Shown here in pieces: positions 11,210 through 19,137 of a DNA stretch of 64,000 nt. The stretch is from Paracoccaceae bacterium. Lineage in GTDB: Bacteria > Pseudomonadota > Alphaproteobacteria > Rhodobacterales > Rhodobacteraceae. The translations under genes were made by a program, and so were the position numbers. Below the pieces are notes generated by a model. That model did no database searches and was not told the DNA's origin. It saw only the letters and a program-made list of their open reading frames with translations. Within the stretch, counting starts at the first letter, position 1. Each line of letters opens with the position of its first letter. The DNA lies in contig JAHDXW010000002.1 in assembly GCA_023383015.1 (NCBI GenBank), positions 1 to 64,000 of the forward strand, read 5' to 3'.

Positions 11210-12141
11210 GCGCCCTGCTCCATCAGCACCGCCACATGCGCCGCCACCGAGGCGGCAAGGGCATCAAGATCGTAGCCGCCCTCGAGCACCGAGACCAGCC
11301 GGCCGCCGGCGTGCGCGCCGGCGAGTCCGGCCAGCGCGGCGGTGACCCAGGCGAAATCCTCCGCCTCCAGCTCGAGGTTTGCCAGCGGGTCGGCGCGGTG
11401 GGCATCGAACCCCGCCGAGACGAGCACGAGTTCGGGCGCGAAGGCGTCGAGCCAGGGCAGCACCCGCTCGGCGTAGGCGCGGCGGAACGCCGGACCGCCG
11501 GTTCCCGGCGCGAGCGGCAGGTTCATGATCTGGCCAAAAGCGCCGCGCTCGTCGGGGCCGCCGGTGCCGGGCCAGAGCGGCATCTGGTGGGATGAGACGA
11601 AGCGCACCCGCGGCTCGTCCCAGAGCAGGGCCTGGGTGCCGTTGCCGTGATGGACGTCGAAATCGACGATCGCCACCCGTTCGAGCCCGTGGCGGTCGAG
11701 CGCGTGGCGGGCGGCGATCGCGACGTTGCCGAAGAGGCAGAAGCCCATCGGCCGGGCGGCCTCGGCGTGGTGGCCGGGCGGCCGGACAGCGCAGAAGGCG
11801 TTGGTCGGCCCGCCGTCGAGCACCGCGTCGACGGCGGCGACCGCCGCCCCCGCGGCACGCAGGGCAGCCTCGAGCGAGCCCGCCGACATGTGCGTGTCGG
11901 GGTCGAGCGCCAGGGTGCCGGAGGCCGGCCCCGACGCCCGCAGCGCCGCAATGTAGCCCGCCGGATGGACAAGGCCCAGGTCGGCCTCGGCCGCCGGCGG
12001 CGCCTCACGGCGGTCGAGCGCGGCGAAGGCCGGTACAGCCAGCGCCGCGGCGACCGCCTGCAGCCGCTCGGGCCGCTCGGGATGGCCGGGGGGCGGGGCG
12101 TGCACGGAGCAGGCGGGGTGGGAGAAGAGCGCGGTGGTCAT
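11206..12141 (-). CDS. Histone deacetylase-family protein (acetylpolyamine/acetoin-utilisation type)
   Basis: A 311-residue zinc-dependent deacetylase of the class II histone deacetylase/AcuC family. RPPGHHAE, DFDVHHGNGTQ and SAGFDAHRADPL supply the His pair and the zinc-ligating Asp-His-Asp set. A terminal GGYDLDAL completes the active site. The bacterial substrate is probably an acetylated polyamine or lysine, not histones. It is the first gene of the xseB-ispA-dxs operon, and the ATG at 12141 has no Shine-Dalgarno sequence. The -10 element of the putative promoter ends only 8 bp upstream, so the transcript may be leaderless. Confidence 0.9.
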   Translation of the reverse strand: MTTALFSHPACSVHAPPPGHPERPERLQAVAAALAVPAFAALDRREAPPAAEADLGLVHPAGYIAALRASGPASGTLALDPDTHMSAGSLEAALRAAGAAVAAVDAVLDGGPTNAFCAVRPPGHHAEAARPMGFCLFGNVAIAARHALDRHGLERVAIVDFDVHHGNGTQALLWDEPRVRFVSSHQMPLWPGTGGPDERGAFGQIMNLPLAPGTGGPAFRRAYAERVLPWLDAFAPELVLVSAGFDAHRADPLANLELEAEDFAWVTAALAGLAGAHAGGRLVSVLEGGYDLDALAASVAAHVAVLMEQGA

Positions 12142-12149
12142 GACCGGCC

Positions 12150-12179
12150 ACTATAGGCGCGGGGCGCGCACAACCGCAA
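12150..12179 (-). promoter_or_regulatory. Putative housekeeping promoter of the deacetylase-xseB-ispA-dxs operon
   Basis: On the minus strand TTGCGG (12174-12179) and TATAGT (12150-12155) are separated by 18 bp, a fair sigma-70-type pair. The -10 end is 8 bp from the ATG at 12141. Transcription would begin about at the start codon, giving a leaderless or nearly leaderless mRNA. This agrees with the absence of a Shine-Dalgarno sequence. GGTCATGACC, a perfect 10-bp palindrome, spans the start codon. The rest of the 132-bp gap shows nothing else recognisable. Confidence 0.5.
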
Positions 12180-12273
12180 CCGCGCCGTCACCCCGGTGGA
12201 GGGCCCGTGCCGTGCTGCCGCGCGCACCCTCCGCGTCCGTGCCCCCGGGGGCGCGCGCCCCGGCGCTCCCGCC

Positions 12274-12996
12274 CTAGTCGGGGACCAGCATGTAGCCCGC
12301 CCCGCGCACCGTCTGCAGGTAGCGCGGGAGCCTGGGATCGGCCTCGATCTTGCGCCTCAGGCGAGTGATCTGGACGTCGACGGCGCGTTCCTGGAAGGGC
12401 TCGGCGGCGGCGGGCCCGCGGTCGCGGCCAAGATCCTCGACCAGCCGCTCGCGGGTCAGCGTCTCGCCGGGATGGGTGGCGAAGAGGCGCATCAGCGCCG
12501 CCTCGGTGGCGGTCAGCCGCACCGGCTCGTCCCCGCGCCGGAGCTCGCCCCGGTCGAGGTCGTAGCGGAGGCCGCCGAGCGCGAGAATCCGCGCCGCGGC
12601 AGGGCCTGCGGCGGGCGCCCGCCGCAGGATCGCCTGGATGCGCAGGACAAGCTCGCGCGGCTCGAACGGCTTGGCGAGGTAGTCGTCGGCCCCCGCCTCG
12701 AGGCCGGCGATGCGGTCGGCGGTCTCGCCGCGGGCGGTCAGCAGCAGCACCGGCGTGGCCATCCGCGGCCGCAGCGCCCGCGTCAGGCTGATGCCGTCCT
12801 CGCCGGGCATCATGACGTCGAGCACGATGAGGTCGAAGGCGAGGCCGGCGAGCAGCCGGCGGGCATGGGCGGCGTCGCGGGCCGCGGTGACAAGGAAGCC
12901 CTCGCGCACCAGGAAGCGCTGCAGGAGGCCGCGCAGCCGGGCGTCGTCGTCGACGACCAGGAGATGGGTCTCGGCGCCGGGGGCGGGCGGCGTCAT
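12274..12996 (-). CDS. OmpR/PhoB-family response regulator
   Basis: A 240-residue DNA-binding response regulator. The receiver has the acidic cluster VVDDD (residues 14-18), phospho-acceptor Asp60 in LIVLDVMMPGEDG, LLTARG and AKPFEP. The C-terminal winged helix has RLTATEAALMRLFATHPGE and the recognition region DVQITRLRRKIE followed by LQTVRGAGYML. It overlaps the upstream MarR gene by ATGA and is probably co-transcribed with it. No cognate kinase is adjacent. The regulon is unknown; the conserved-looking pairing with ilvE suggests a link to metabolism. Confidence 0.93.
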   Translation of the reverse strand: MTPPAPGAETHLLVVDDDARLRGLLQRFLVREGFLVTAARDAAHARRLLAGLAFDLIVLDVMMPGEDGISLTRALRPRMATPVLLLTARGETADRIAGLEAGADDYLAKPFEPRELVLRIQAILRRAPAAGPAAARILALGGLRYDLDRGELRRGDEPVRLTATEAALMRLFATHPGETLTRERLVEDLGRDRGPAAAEPFQERAVDVQITRLRRKIEADPRLPRYLQTVRGAGYMLVPD

Positions 12997-13493
12997 GTCC
13001 CGTCGCGCAGCCGCAGGTAGTGGCGCCGCGTGTCGGCGTCCATCATCGCCTCGAGCACCAGGCGGAAGCCGGCGACCGCCTCGGGACCGGCGGCGCGGTA
13101 GGCCGCGCGCATCCGCGCCCGCTGGGCGTCCGAGAGCTGCCGCTCCAGCGCCAGCCCGCCGGCGGTAAGGTGCAGGTGGCGCTCGCGCCGGTCGGCGTGG
13201 CCGATTCGCGCCTCGACCAGCCCGTCCTCCACCAGCGTGCGCAGGACCCGGTTGAGCGACTGCTTGGTGACCCCGAGGATGGCCAGCAGGTTCGTCACCG
13301 TGGTCCCCGGGCTGCGGTGGATGAAGTGCAGCGCCCGGTGGTGGGCGCGGCCGTAGTCGTGGACCGCGAGGATGCGGTCGGGATCGGAGGTGAAGGCGCG
13401 GTAGGCGAAGAACATCGCCTCGATGCCCTTCCGGAGTTGGTCGTCGGTGAGATAGAGAAGTCCCTCGCCCCCCGCCGCGCCGCCTTCCGCCAT
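12993..13493 (-). CDS. MarR-family transcriptional regulator
   Basis: A 166-residue winged-helix regulator. The HTH core reads TTVTNLLAILGVTKQSLNRVLRTLVEDGLVE and is followed by the beta-wing DRRERHLHLTAGG, both typical of MarR proteins. N- and C-terminal helices form the dimer interface. It is divergent from ilvE, and a GTCA-N7-TGAC palindrome sits in the shared intergenic region. It probably represses itself and perhaps ilvE in response to a small ligand. It is coupled to the downstream response regulator by a 4-bp overlap. Confidence 0.92.
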   Translation of the reverse strand: MAEGGAAGGEGLLYLTDDQLRKGIEAMFFAYRAFTSDPDRILAVHDYGRAHHRALHFIHRSPGTTVTNLLAILGVTKQSLNRVLRTLVEDGLVEARIGHADRRERHLHLTAGGLALERQLSDAQRARMRAAYRAAGPEAVAGFRLVLEAMMDADTRRHYLRLRDGT

Positions 13494-13518
13494 CGCGTCC
13501 CCCTGTCTCCGCGGCGGG

Positions 13519-13547
13519 AGTTTACGTCAGCCTTGTTGACTTTCCAA
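13519..13547 (-). promoter_or_regulatory. marR promoter overlapping a palindromic operator and an ilvE -35 element
   Basis: On the minus strand TTGGAA (13542-13547) and TAAACT (13519-13524) are spaced by 17 bp, which fits a sigma-70 promoter for the marR/response-regulator pair. The spacer contains GTCA-N7-TGAC (13526-13540), a plausible MarR operator. On the plus strand TTGACT (13536-13541) could serve as the ilvE -35, with a weak TGCTAGCC-type -10 about 16-17 bp downstream. A repressor at the palindrome would therefore cover both divergent promoters. Binding is inferred, not shown. Confidence 0.5.
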
Positions 13548-13662
13548 GTGGCGACTGCTAGCCGTGCCCCCGGTCCGGCGCAACTTTCGCTCCGCACCGG
13601 ACGCGTGTGGCGCAATCTTCGCGAAACCGCCCGGAGAGCGGGCGAAGGGAGGAACGGGGGAC

Positions 13663-14532
13663 ATGGCCGGGGCCTACGATGACCGCGACGGCAAGATCTG
13701 GATGGACGGCAGGCTGGTGGACTGGCGCGCCGCCAACATCCATGTGCTGACCCATGCGCTGCACTATGCCTCGTCGGTGTTCGAGGGCGAGCGCGCCTAC
13801 GGCGGGCGGATCTTCCTTTCCCGCGCCCACTCCGAGCGGCTGCACGCCTCTGCCCGGCTGGTCGACTTCGATATCCCCTGGACGGTCGACCAGATCGAGA
13901 TGGCCAAGGCCGAGGTGCTGGCAGCCAACGGGCTGAAGGACGCCTATGTGCGCGCCGTCGCCTGGCGCGGGTCGGGCGAGGATATGGGCGTGGCCTCGCG
14001 CCGCAACCCGGTGCGGCTGGCGGTGGCGGCCTGGGAGTGGGGCGCCTACTACGGCGACGCCAAGATGAAGGGGGCACGGCTCGACGTCGCGAAATGGAAG
14101 CGCCCGAGCCCCGAGACTGCGCCCTCGCAGGCCAAGGCGGCGGGCCTCTACATGATCGCCACGATGTCCAAGCATGCCGCCGAGGCGAAGGGTTGCTCGG
14201 ACGCGATGATGTTCGACTGGCGCGGCTATGTCGCCGAGGCGACGGGAGCCAACATCTTCTTCGTCCGCGACGGCGAGGTCCACACGCCGCTGCCCGACGC
14301 CTTCCTCAACGGGTTGACCCGGCAGACCGTGATCGGGATGCTGAAGGACCGCCAGATCGCGGTGCACGAGCGTCACATCGAGCCGGCCGAGCTCGAGGGC
14401 TTCCAGCAGTGCTGGCTGACCGGGACGGCGGCCGAGGTGACCCCGGTGGCCGAGATCGGCCCCTGGCGGTTCGAGGTCGGGGCGCTGGCGCGCGACATCG
14501 CTGGCGCCTACGAGAGGCGCGTCCGCGCCTGA
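13663..14532 (+). CDS. ilvE: Branched-chain amino acid aminotransferase
   Basis: A 289-residue fold-type IV PLP enzyme that interconverts leucine, isoleucine and valine with their 2-keto acids. HVLTHALHYASSVFEGERAY is the conserved N-terminal block. Lys158, in SQAKAAGLYM, sits at the PLP-lysine position. EATGANIFFVRDG and GLTRQTVIGM follow. The ATG at 13663 is preceded by GGGAGG. It is slightly shorter than E. coli IlvE (309). It is transcribed away from the MarR/response-regulator pair through a shared control region. Confidence 0.94.
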   Translation: MAGAYDDRDGKIWMDGRLVDWRAANIHVLTHALHYASSVFEGERAYGGRIFLSRAHSERLHASARLVDFDIPWTVDQIEMAKAEVLAANGLKDAYVRAVAWRGSGEDMGVASRRNPVRLAVAAWEWGAYYGDAKMKGARLDVAKWKRPSPETAPSQAKAAGLYMIATMSKHAAEAKGCSDAMMFDWRGYVAEATGANIFFVRDGEVHTPLPDAFLNGLTRQTVIGMLKDRQIAVHERHIEPAELEGFQQCWLTGTAAEVTPVAEIGPWRFEVGALARDIAGAYERRVRA

Positions 14533-14857
14533 GGGCGCGGCGCGGCGGGTGGCCCGCGGGCACGCTGCAGGGGGCGTCCGGCCGCCGCGTCCGGCCCCCC
14601 GGGACGACCGGCGCGGCCGGTCCTGCGCCCGGACGGCCCGGGACAGCCGGCCGGGCGAGCCGGCGGCGGCGGACCCCTGCGCCGCGGGGCCCGAACGGCG
14701 CCCACCGGCGCCGCCGCCATCCCCCGCGCGGCCCGTTCATGGCCCCCCCGCGCGCAGAGCCCGGCGGCGCCTCAGGGCCCGCCGCCTGTGGCTGCGCGCG
14801 GCCTCCGCGGCGGGCTCGATGCCCGCGGCGGAGGCGCCCCGGCGACGGCACGCCTGC
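14533..14857 (-). other. 325-bp convergent intergenic region with long GC hairpin
   Basis: No coding potential is convincing between the convergent ends of ilvE and the sulfotransferase. The stretch is extremely GC-rich with many short inverted repeats. The strongest is GCCTCCGCGGCGGGC-TCGAT-GCCCGCGGCGGAGGC at 14801-14835, a 15-bp stem with one mismatch, 22 bp beyond the sulfotransferase stop. It probably marks the 3' end of the surface-polysaccharide operon. No U-tract follows, so termination may depend on Rho or on structure alone. Confidence 0.5.
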
Positions 14858-16321
14858 TCAGCGCGCAGGCGGGGCACCGGCCGGCCGGGCCTCTCCCGCC
14901 CAGTCGGCAAAACCGAAGGCCTGGTAGTCGCGGGCGTAGGCCTCGCGCGCCGCGGCCTCGAGCTCGGCATCGGCGATCGCCGCCAGCGGCAGCGGCGCCT
15001 CCTCGGCGGCGTCCGGCAGCGGCGGAGACGGGCGGCCGACCTCGGCGGCCAGTTCGGCCAGCCCGCGGGCGAGGCCGGCCTCGCGGACCAGCCGGTCGGG
15101 GATCGCGACCTCCGCGAAGCCGCGGATCACGGCCGCCTGGCTGGCCCAGGACGGATCGACGCGCACCGAGGTCTGGCCGGCGAGGTTGCCCTTGAGGAAG
15201 CGCAGGAACGCGAGGAAGCCGGCGCGGTGGGCCTCGGGCCCGTAGCCCGCGGGCAGCGCGCCCGGCAGGACATCGGCCGCCGGGATCGGCAGCCGGTAAC
15301 CCGTCCGCAGCACCCGGCGGATCTCGCCCAGCGCGCCCGAGAGGATGGCCCGGGCATAGGCGGCATGGGCGCGGGCCAGCGGATGGCGGAGCACCGTGAA
15401 GCTGCGGAAGCCCGGCCGGTCGCGCTGCCAGAGGCGCAGCGTCTTCTGGGTGAAGCCGGTGCGGAGCGCCCCGGGACCCTGCCCGTCGAGCGCGGCGAGC
15501 CAGGCGGCGACGCGCGCCTCGGGCCCGCCCTGCACCGGAAGAAAGAGCAGCGGCGCCTCCGGCGCGGCGAGGAAGCCCGGCACGCCGGGACCGCGGCGCG
15601 GCTCGAAGGCCGGGGTCCGCCAGAGGTTGAAGCGGTCGAGCCGGGCGAGCGCGGCCTCCATCTCGCCGGGGTTGACGACGCGGTCGCGCACCGGCTCGGG
15701 GTTCTGCCTCTTCAGCCGCCCGTCGGGCGCGGCGAGCCGCCCCTCCACCCCGAGCCAGGCGGCGAGCCCGTTCAGCACCGCCAGATCGCCCACATCCTCG
15801 TAGCCGAGCCAGAAGGCCGCCTGGCCGCTGACCTGCAGCGCGTTCAGGATGCGCAGGAGGAACTCCTGCCCGGCGGCGAGATGGGCCTCGAAGCCGGCCG
15901 GATCGAAGCGCACCGTGGCGGCGCGGTGGTGCCTGAGGTCGCCCAGCCGCCACTGGCCGGTCTCGGCCGCGATGAGCAGCGAGACGTAGCTGTCGACCGG
16001 GTTGCGGGTCAGCACAACCTTGGCGCAGCGGCGGTCGGCCAGGCAATGGGCGAGCACCCGCGGGTCATGGTCATGGAAGAGGCGGAAGCCGGCAAGGCCC
16101 GGGGTGCGCTCGACCATCCGGGCCAGCAGCTCCAGGGGTGCCGCGGCGCGGCCGGCGAGGTCGATGTCGAACAGCGCCTCCTGGCCCTTGTGGCCGATGA
16201 ACCGGGGATTGAAGGCCTCGCCGTGGCAGGTGACCCCCGGCAGGGCGTTGAGGTTCGCCTCGAGGTAGTTGGAGCCGGTGCGCATGCCGGCGAGGATGAC
16301 AAAGCAGTCGAAGGCGGACAT
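14858..16321 (-). CDS. Two-part sulfotransferase (NodH-like)
   Basis: A 487-residue protein with two sulfotransferase-like regions. The first has a 5'-PSB-like loop (ILAGMRTGSNYLEANL, near residues 8-23) and a 3'-PB-like strand-helix (VVLTRNPVDSYVSLL). The second, after residue ~270, has LFLPVQGG and a further TVLRHPLARAHAAYARAIL block resembling sulfotransferase family 2. Such proteins transfer sulfate from PAPS to glycans or lipids. It is the last gene of the glycosyltransferase cluster, 22 bp after the GlcNAc-transferase. The acceptor is probably the glycan made by that cluster. Whether both halves are catalytic is unclear. Confidence 0.78.
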   Translation of the reverse strand: MSAFDCFVILAGMRTGSNYLEANLNALPGVTCHGEAFNPRFIGHKGQEALFDIDLAGRAAAPLELLARMVERTPGLAGFRLFHDHDPRVLAHCLADRRCAKVVLTRNPVDSYVSLLIAAETGQWRLGDLRHHRAATVRFDPAGFEAHLAAGQEFLLRILNALQVSGQAAFWLGYEDVGDLAVLNGLAAWLGVEGRLAAPDGRLKRQNPEPVRDRVVNPGEMEAALARLDRFNLWRTPAFEPRRGPGVPGFLAAPEAPLLFLPVQGGPEARVAAWLAALDGQGPGALRTGFTQKTLRLWQRDRPGFRSFTVLRHPLARAHAAYARAILSGALGEIRRVLRTGYRLPIPAADVLPGALPAGYGPEAHRAGFLAFLRFLKGNLAGQTSVRVDPSWASQAAVIRGFAEVAIPDRLVREAGLARGLAELAAEVGRPSPPLPDAAEEAPLPLAAIADAELEAAAREAYARDYQAFGFADWAGEARPAGAPPAR

Positions 16322-16343
16322 CGGCGTGCTCCCCGGGGTCGGA

Positions 16344-18041
16344 TCAGACGGCGCGCCCGGCCGTGCGGCGGACCGGGTCGGGCGGGGCGGGATCGGCGAC
16401 CGGGAAGTCGCCCATCAGCACCGGCTGCATCCCCTCGTTGCGCAGTTGCTGCAGGAAGCGGCCGAAGCCGGCGAGGTCGACGAGGCGCGGGGCCTCGGCT
16501 GGACGGCGCAACGCCCGCGGCGTGATCTCGTCGAGGATCGTCTGCAGGGGTTCCATCGGGTTCTCGGCGAAGTCGGCCAGGCTCCAGATCCGTACCCGCG
16601 CCTTGGCCCAGGGCGAGCGCAGGACGTCGAGGTGCCAGCGCTCGGTCTTCTGCAGGGCGGCGGCGGTCCGTCGCAGCTCGGCGAAGGGGGCGCCGGCGCG
16701 GAACAGCGGCACCGCCCAGGCGCCGGAGATGACCGAGAGCTGGGCGTTGGGATCGGTGGCCATGAACCACGAGATGTCCTGAAGGTCGGCAGGACCGAAC
16801 TGGAAGCACTGCCGCTCGCCGCGGGTGTTCCACACGAGGCTGGTCAGGAACATGCGCGGGTTGTAGTCGCGAAGCGCGGCGCTGTCGGACAGCGCCCCGT
16901 TCCAGACCCGCTCGCCGCCGGCGAACCGCACCCGCTCCGGGGCGAAGAGATGCCCGTGCACGCGCCCGCCGATGGCGCGCCCGAGCCAGCCCTCCCAGTC
17001 CTCGAACACCTCGGCGAAGCCCTCGAACACCGAATAGGGCGCCGCCGTCTTGCCGTTCTCCCAGTTCTCGTTGGGGAAGCGGCTCTGCATGTAGAGGCCC
17101 GGCCGGCCCTTGGTGCGCCGCTCGACAGCCCGCGAGAACAGCCGGTCGATCTTGCCGGGGTTCGGCTCGGCACGGGCGGGGGCGCTGCCGGCGGGGGCGA
17201 GGAAGACGCGGAAGAGACGGTCGGCCTCGGGCCAGATCTTGCGGGCCACGAAGCAGTCCGACCGGCGCAGGAGCTGGAGGTGGTCGTCGTAGAAGATGTG
17301 CGGCTTGCCCTGGAAGTCGAACTTCGACAGCGTCAGCGACCGGCTCTCGATCTGCGGCGAATGCTGCCGCACGAGGCTCTGGAAATAGGATTCGTCGGGA
17401 ATCCAGACGCGGGCGAAGTAGCGGTCGAACGCGCGGCGGCGCGGATCCTGGAGGATGGCGGCGAGGGTGCGCCGCGTCAGGCACCACCATTGCGAGCCGA
17501 GATGCGGTACCACGCCCTGGGGGATGCGCCGGCGGATGCGCAGCCGGCGCTGGATGTCGACGGTGCGGTCGAAGAGCCAGCGCTGGCGCCGCCAGGAGAA
17601 GGGAAAGTGCAGCGTGAAGCGCTCGATGTCGATGCCCCCGACCGTCCAGCTCACATCCTCGGTGGTGACGCTCTCGATGAAGTCGGTGCCGGGATGGGCA
17701 TCGAGCCAGGCCTGGAGTTCGGCATGCGGACGCAGCGGCAGGCAGGAGCCCGAGGCGGCGTAGACATGGGTGACGTCGGCATGGGCGGCGAGCAGCATCT
17801 CGGCCGCGGCCTGGGTTGCGGCCACCAGGCTCCAGGTGCCCCATTCGCAGCGGTAGCGGCGGCAGAAGCCCACGTGCGGCAGGTCCGCCAGCGCCTGCAC
17901 CATGCGCTCGTGCTGGGCGCGGCCGACCCGGGCGTCGAGGTGGATGACGACGGGCGCCCCCTGCATCGCCCAGTGGCGCGCCACCTGCGCCGCCCGGTTG
18001 AGCGCGGTGTGGCAGAGCATCAGGAAGCCGACCCGCGCCAC
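16344..18041 (-). CDS. Core-2/I-branching-type beta-1,6-N-acetylglucosaminyltransferase
   Basis: A 565-residue protein. Residues 1-~250 match the GT14 Core-2/I-branching fold: VGFLMLCHTALNRAAQV, VVIHLDARV, YAASGSCLPLRP, LGSQWWCLTRRTL and IPDESYFQSLV. The C-terminal ~300 residues form an additional domain found mostly in Rhodobacteraceae homologues, of unknown role. The GTG at 18041 lies 5 bp past the stop of the upstream GT2 gene, so translation is probably coupled. The gene likely adds a GlcNAc branch to a surface glycan. No signal peptide is seen, consistent with a cytosolic or membrane-peripheral enzyme. Confidence 0.85.
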   Translation of the reverse strand: MARVGFLMLCHTALNRAAQVARHWAMQGAPVVIHLDARVGRAQHERMVQALADLPHVGFCRRYRCEWGTWSLVAATQAAAEMLLAAHADVTHVYAASGSCLPLRPHAELQAWLDAHPGTDFIESVTTEDVSWTVGGIDIERFTLHFPFSWRRQRWLFDRTVDIQRRLRIRRRIPQGVVPHLGSQWWCLTRRTLAAILQDPRRRAFDRYFARVWIPDESYFQSLVRQHSPQIESRSLTLSKFDFQGKPHIFYDDHLQLLRRSDCFVARKIWPEADRLFRVFLAPAGSAPARAEPNPGKIDRLFSRAVERRTKGRPGLYMQSRFPNENWENGKTAAPYSVFEGFAEVFEDWEGWLGRAIGGRVHGHLFAPERVRFAGGERVWNGALSDSAALRDYNPRMFLTSLVWNTRGERQCFQFGPADLQDISWFMATDPNAQLSVISGAWAVPLFRAGAPFAELRRTAAALQKTERWHLDVLRSPWAKARVRIWSLADFAENPMEPLQTILDEITPRALRRPAEAPRLVDLAGFGRFLQQLRNEGMQPVLMGDFPVADPAPPDPVRRTAGRAV

Positions 18042-18045
18042 CCGC

Positions 18046-19095
18046 TCAGGCCCAGTTGCCCTTGGACATCAGCCCGAGAATCTCGAGCTGGCGCCAGTTG
18101 ATGTATTTCTCCGACCACCTGCACCACAGCTCGCCCCCCTCGGCCAGCCGCCCGGCATAGGCGCGGTACTCGGCCGAGCCGGCGTAGTGCTGGCGGCGGA
18201 CCAGCTCCTCCTCGGCCTTGGCGTTCATCGTGTGCAGGAACTTGGCGTGCAGAAGGCAGCCCGAGGCCTTCTCGCCCCCCCATTCGTCGTAGACGAGATT
18301 CAGCCCGCGCGGCAGCAGCATGTGCGAGGAGCTCACATAGGCGTAGCTGCGGTGCCACCTGACCAGCGGGATCTTGTTGAGCGCCGGGGCGCGGGCGGGA
18401 TCGTCGGCGAAGAACACCCGCGCCCGCGGCCCGCCCTGGATCCAGAGGTTGCCGAAGCGGGGGTTGCGGCTGATCGTGTAGTTGCCGCTGTCGAACCAAC
18501 AGGCGACATCGAGAGGGTCCTGCCCCTCGGCGTAGGGCACCGCGTCCAGCCGTCCGCGGGGGTACATGTCGAGCAGCATCGCCCCGAAGGACCGGATCGA
18601 GGAGGCATCGAGCCAGTCGGTCAACGCCCGCAGGGGCCGCGTGTCGCAGAACGGGTATACGAGGAACTCGTCGGGGTCGACGACGAGGCACCAGTGGCCG
18701 TGGCCGTGCCGGCGCTGCAGCCAGTTCAGCCAGTCGACCCCGAAGCGCGACCGCTTGTATGAGGCCGTCGTGGTCCAGAGCGAGACGTCCTCCTGGCTGG
18801 CGAGGTACTCGCGGCTGCCGTCGTCGGAGGCGTTGTCGACGACGAGGAAGTGGCCGATGCCGAGATCACGGTAGTAGCGCAGGAAATGCGGCAGGCGGAT
18901 GCGCTCGTTGCGCAGGGTGGAGAAGAGCAGCAGGTCGCGCGGGCGGATGGACCGCGTCCGGTCGGCCACCGCGGACAGCTCCCGCCCCTTGCGCCAGGCG
19001 CGGATCAGCCAGCGCCGCCGCGCCAACCGCAGCCCGTATGCCCTGAGAAAGCCCAACCCACCTCGCTCGTCGGGGCGCCCGCGGGCGCCTGCCAC
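18046..19095 (-). CDS. Glycosyltransferase family 2 (GT92-like)
   Basis: A 349-residue glycosyltransferase with the GT-A-type blocks LLLFSTLRNERIRLPHFLRYYRDLGI and FLVVDNASDDGSREYL. The metal-binding motif is WCLVVDPDEFLVYP, followed by NKIPLVRWHRSYAYVSSSH. This is the Glyco_tranf_2_4/GT92-like group. The GTG at 19095 is used here; a TTG at 19056, just after GAGGTGGG, is a credible alternative that would remove 13 residues. It sits between a GT4 gene and the GlcNAc-transferase in one minus-strand run. The sugar donor is not predictable. Confidence 0.85.
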   Translation of the reverse strand: MAGARGRPDERGGLGFLRAYGLRLARRRWLIRAWRKGRELSAVADRTRSIRPRDLLLFSTLRNERIRLPHFLRYYRDLGIGHFLVVDNASDDGSREYLASQEDVSLWTTTASYKRSRFGVDWLNWLQRRHGHGHWCLVVDPDEFLVYPFCDTRPLRALTDWLDASSIRSFGAMLLDMYPRGRLDAVPYAEGQDPLDVACWFDSGNYTISRNPRFGNLWIQGGPRARVFFADDPARAPALNKIPLVRWHRSYAYVSSSHMLLPRGLNLVYDEWGGEKASGCLLHAKFLHTMNAKAEEELVRRQHYAGSAEYRAYAGRLAEGGELWCRWSEKYINWRQLEILGLMSKGNWA

Positions 19096-19137
19096 TGCCC
19101 TTGCCCGCGTCTCCTCCGGCGGCCCGGTGCCACGCTC

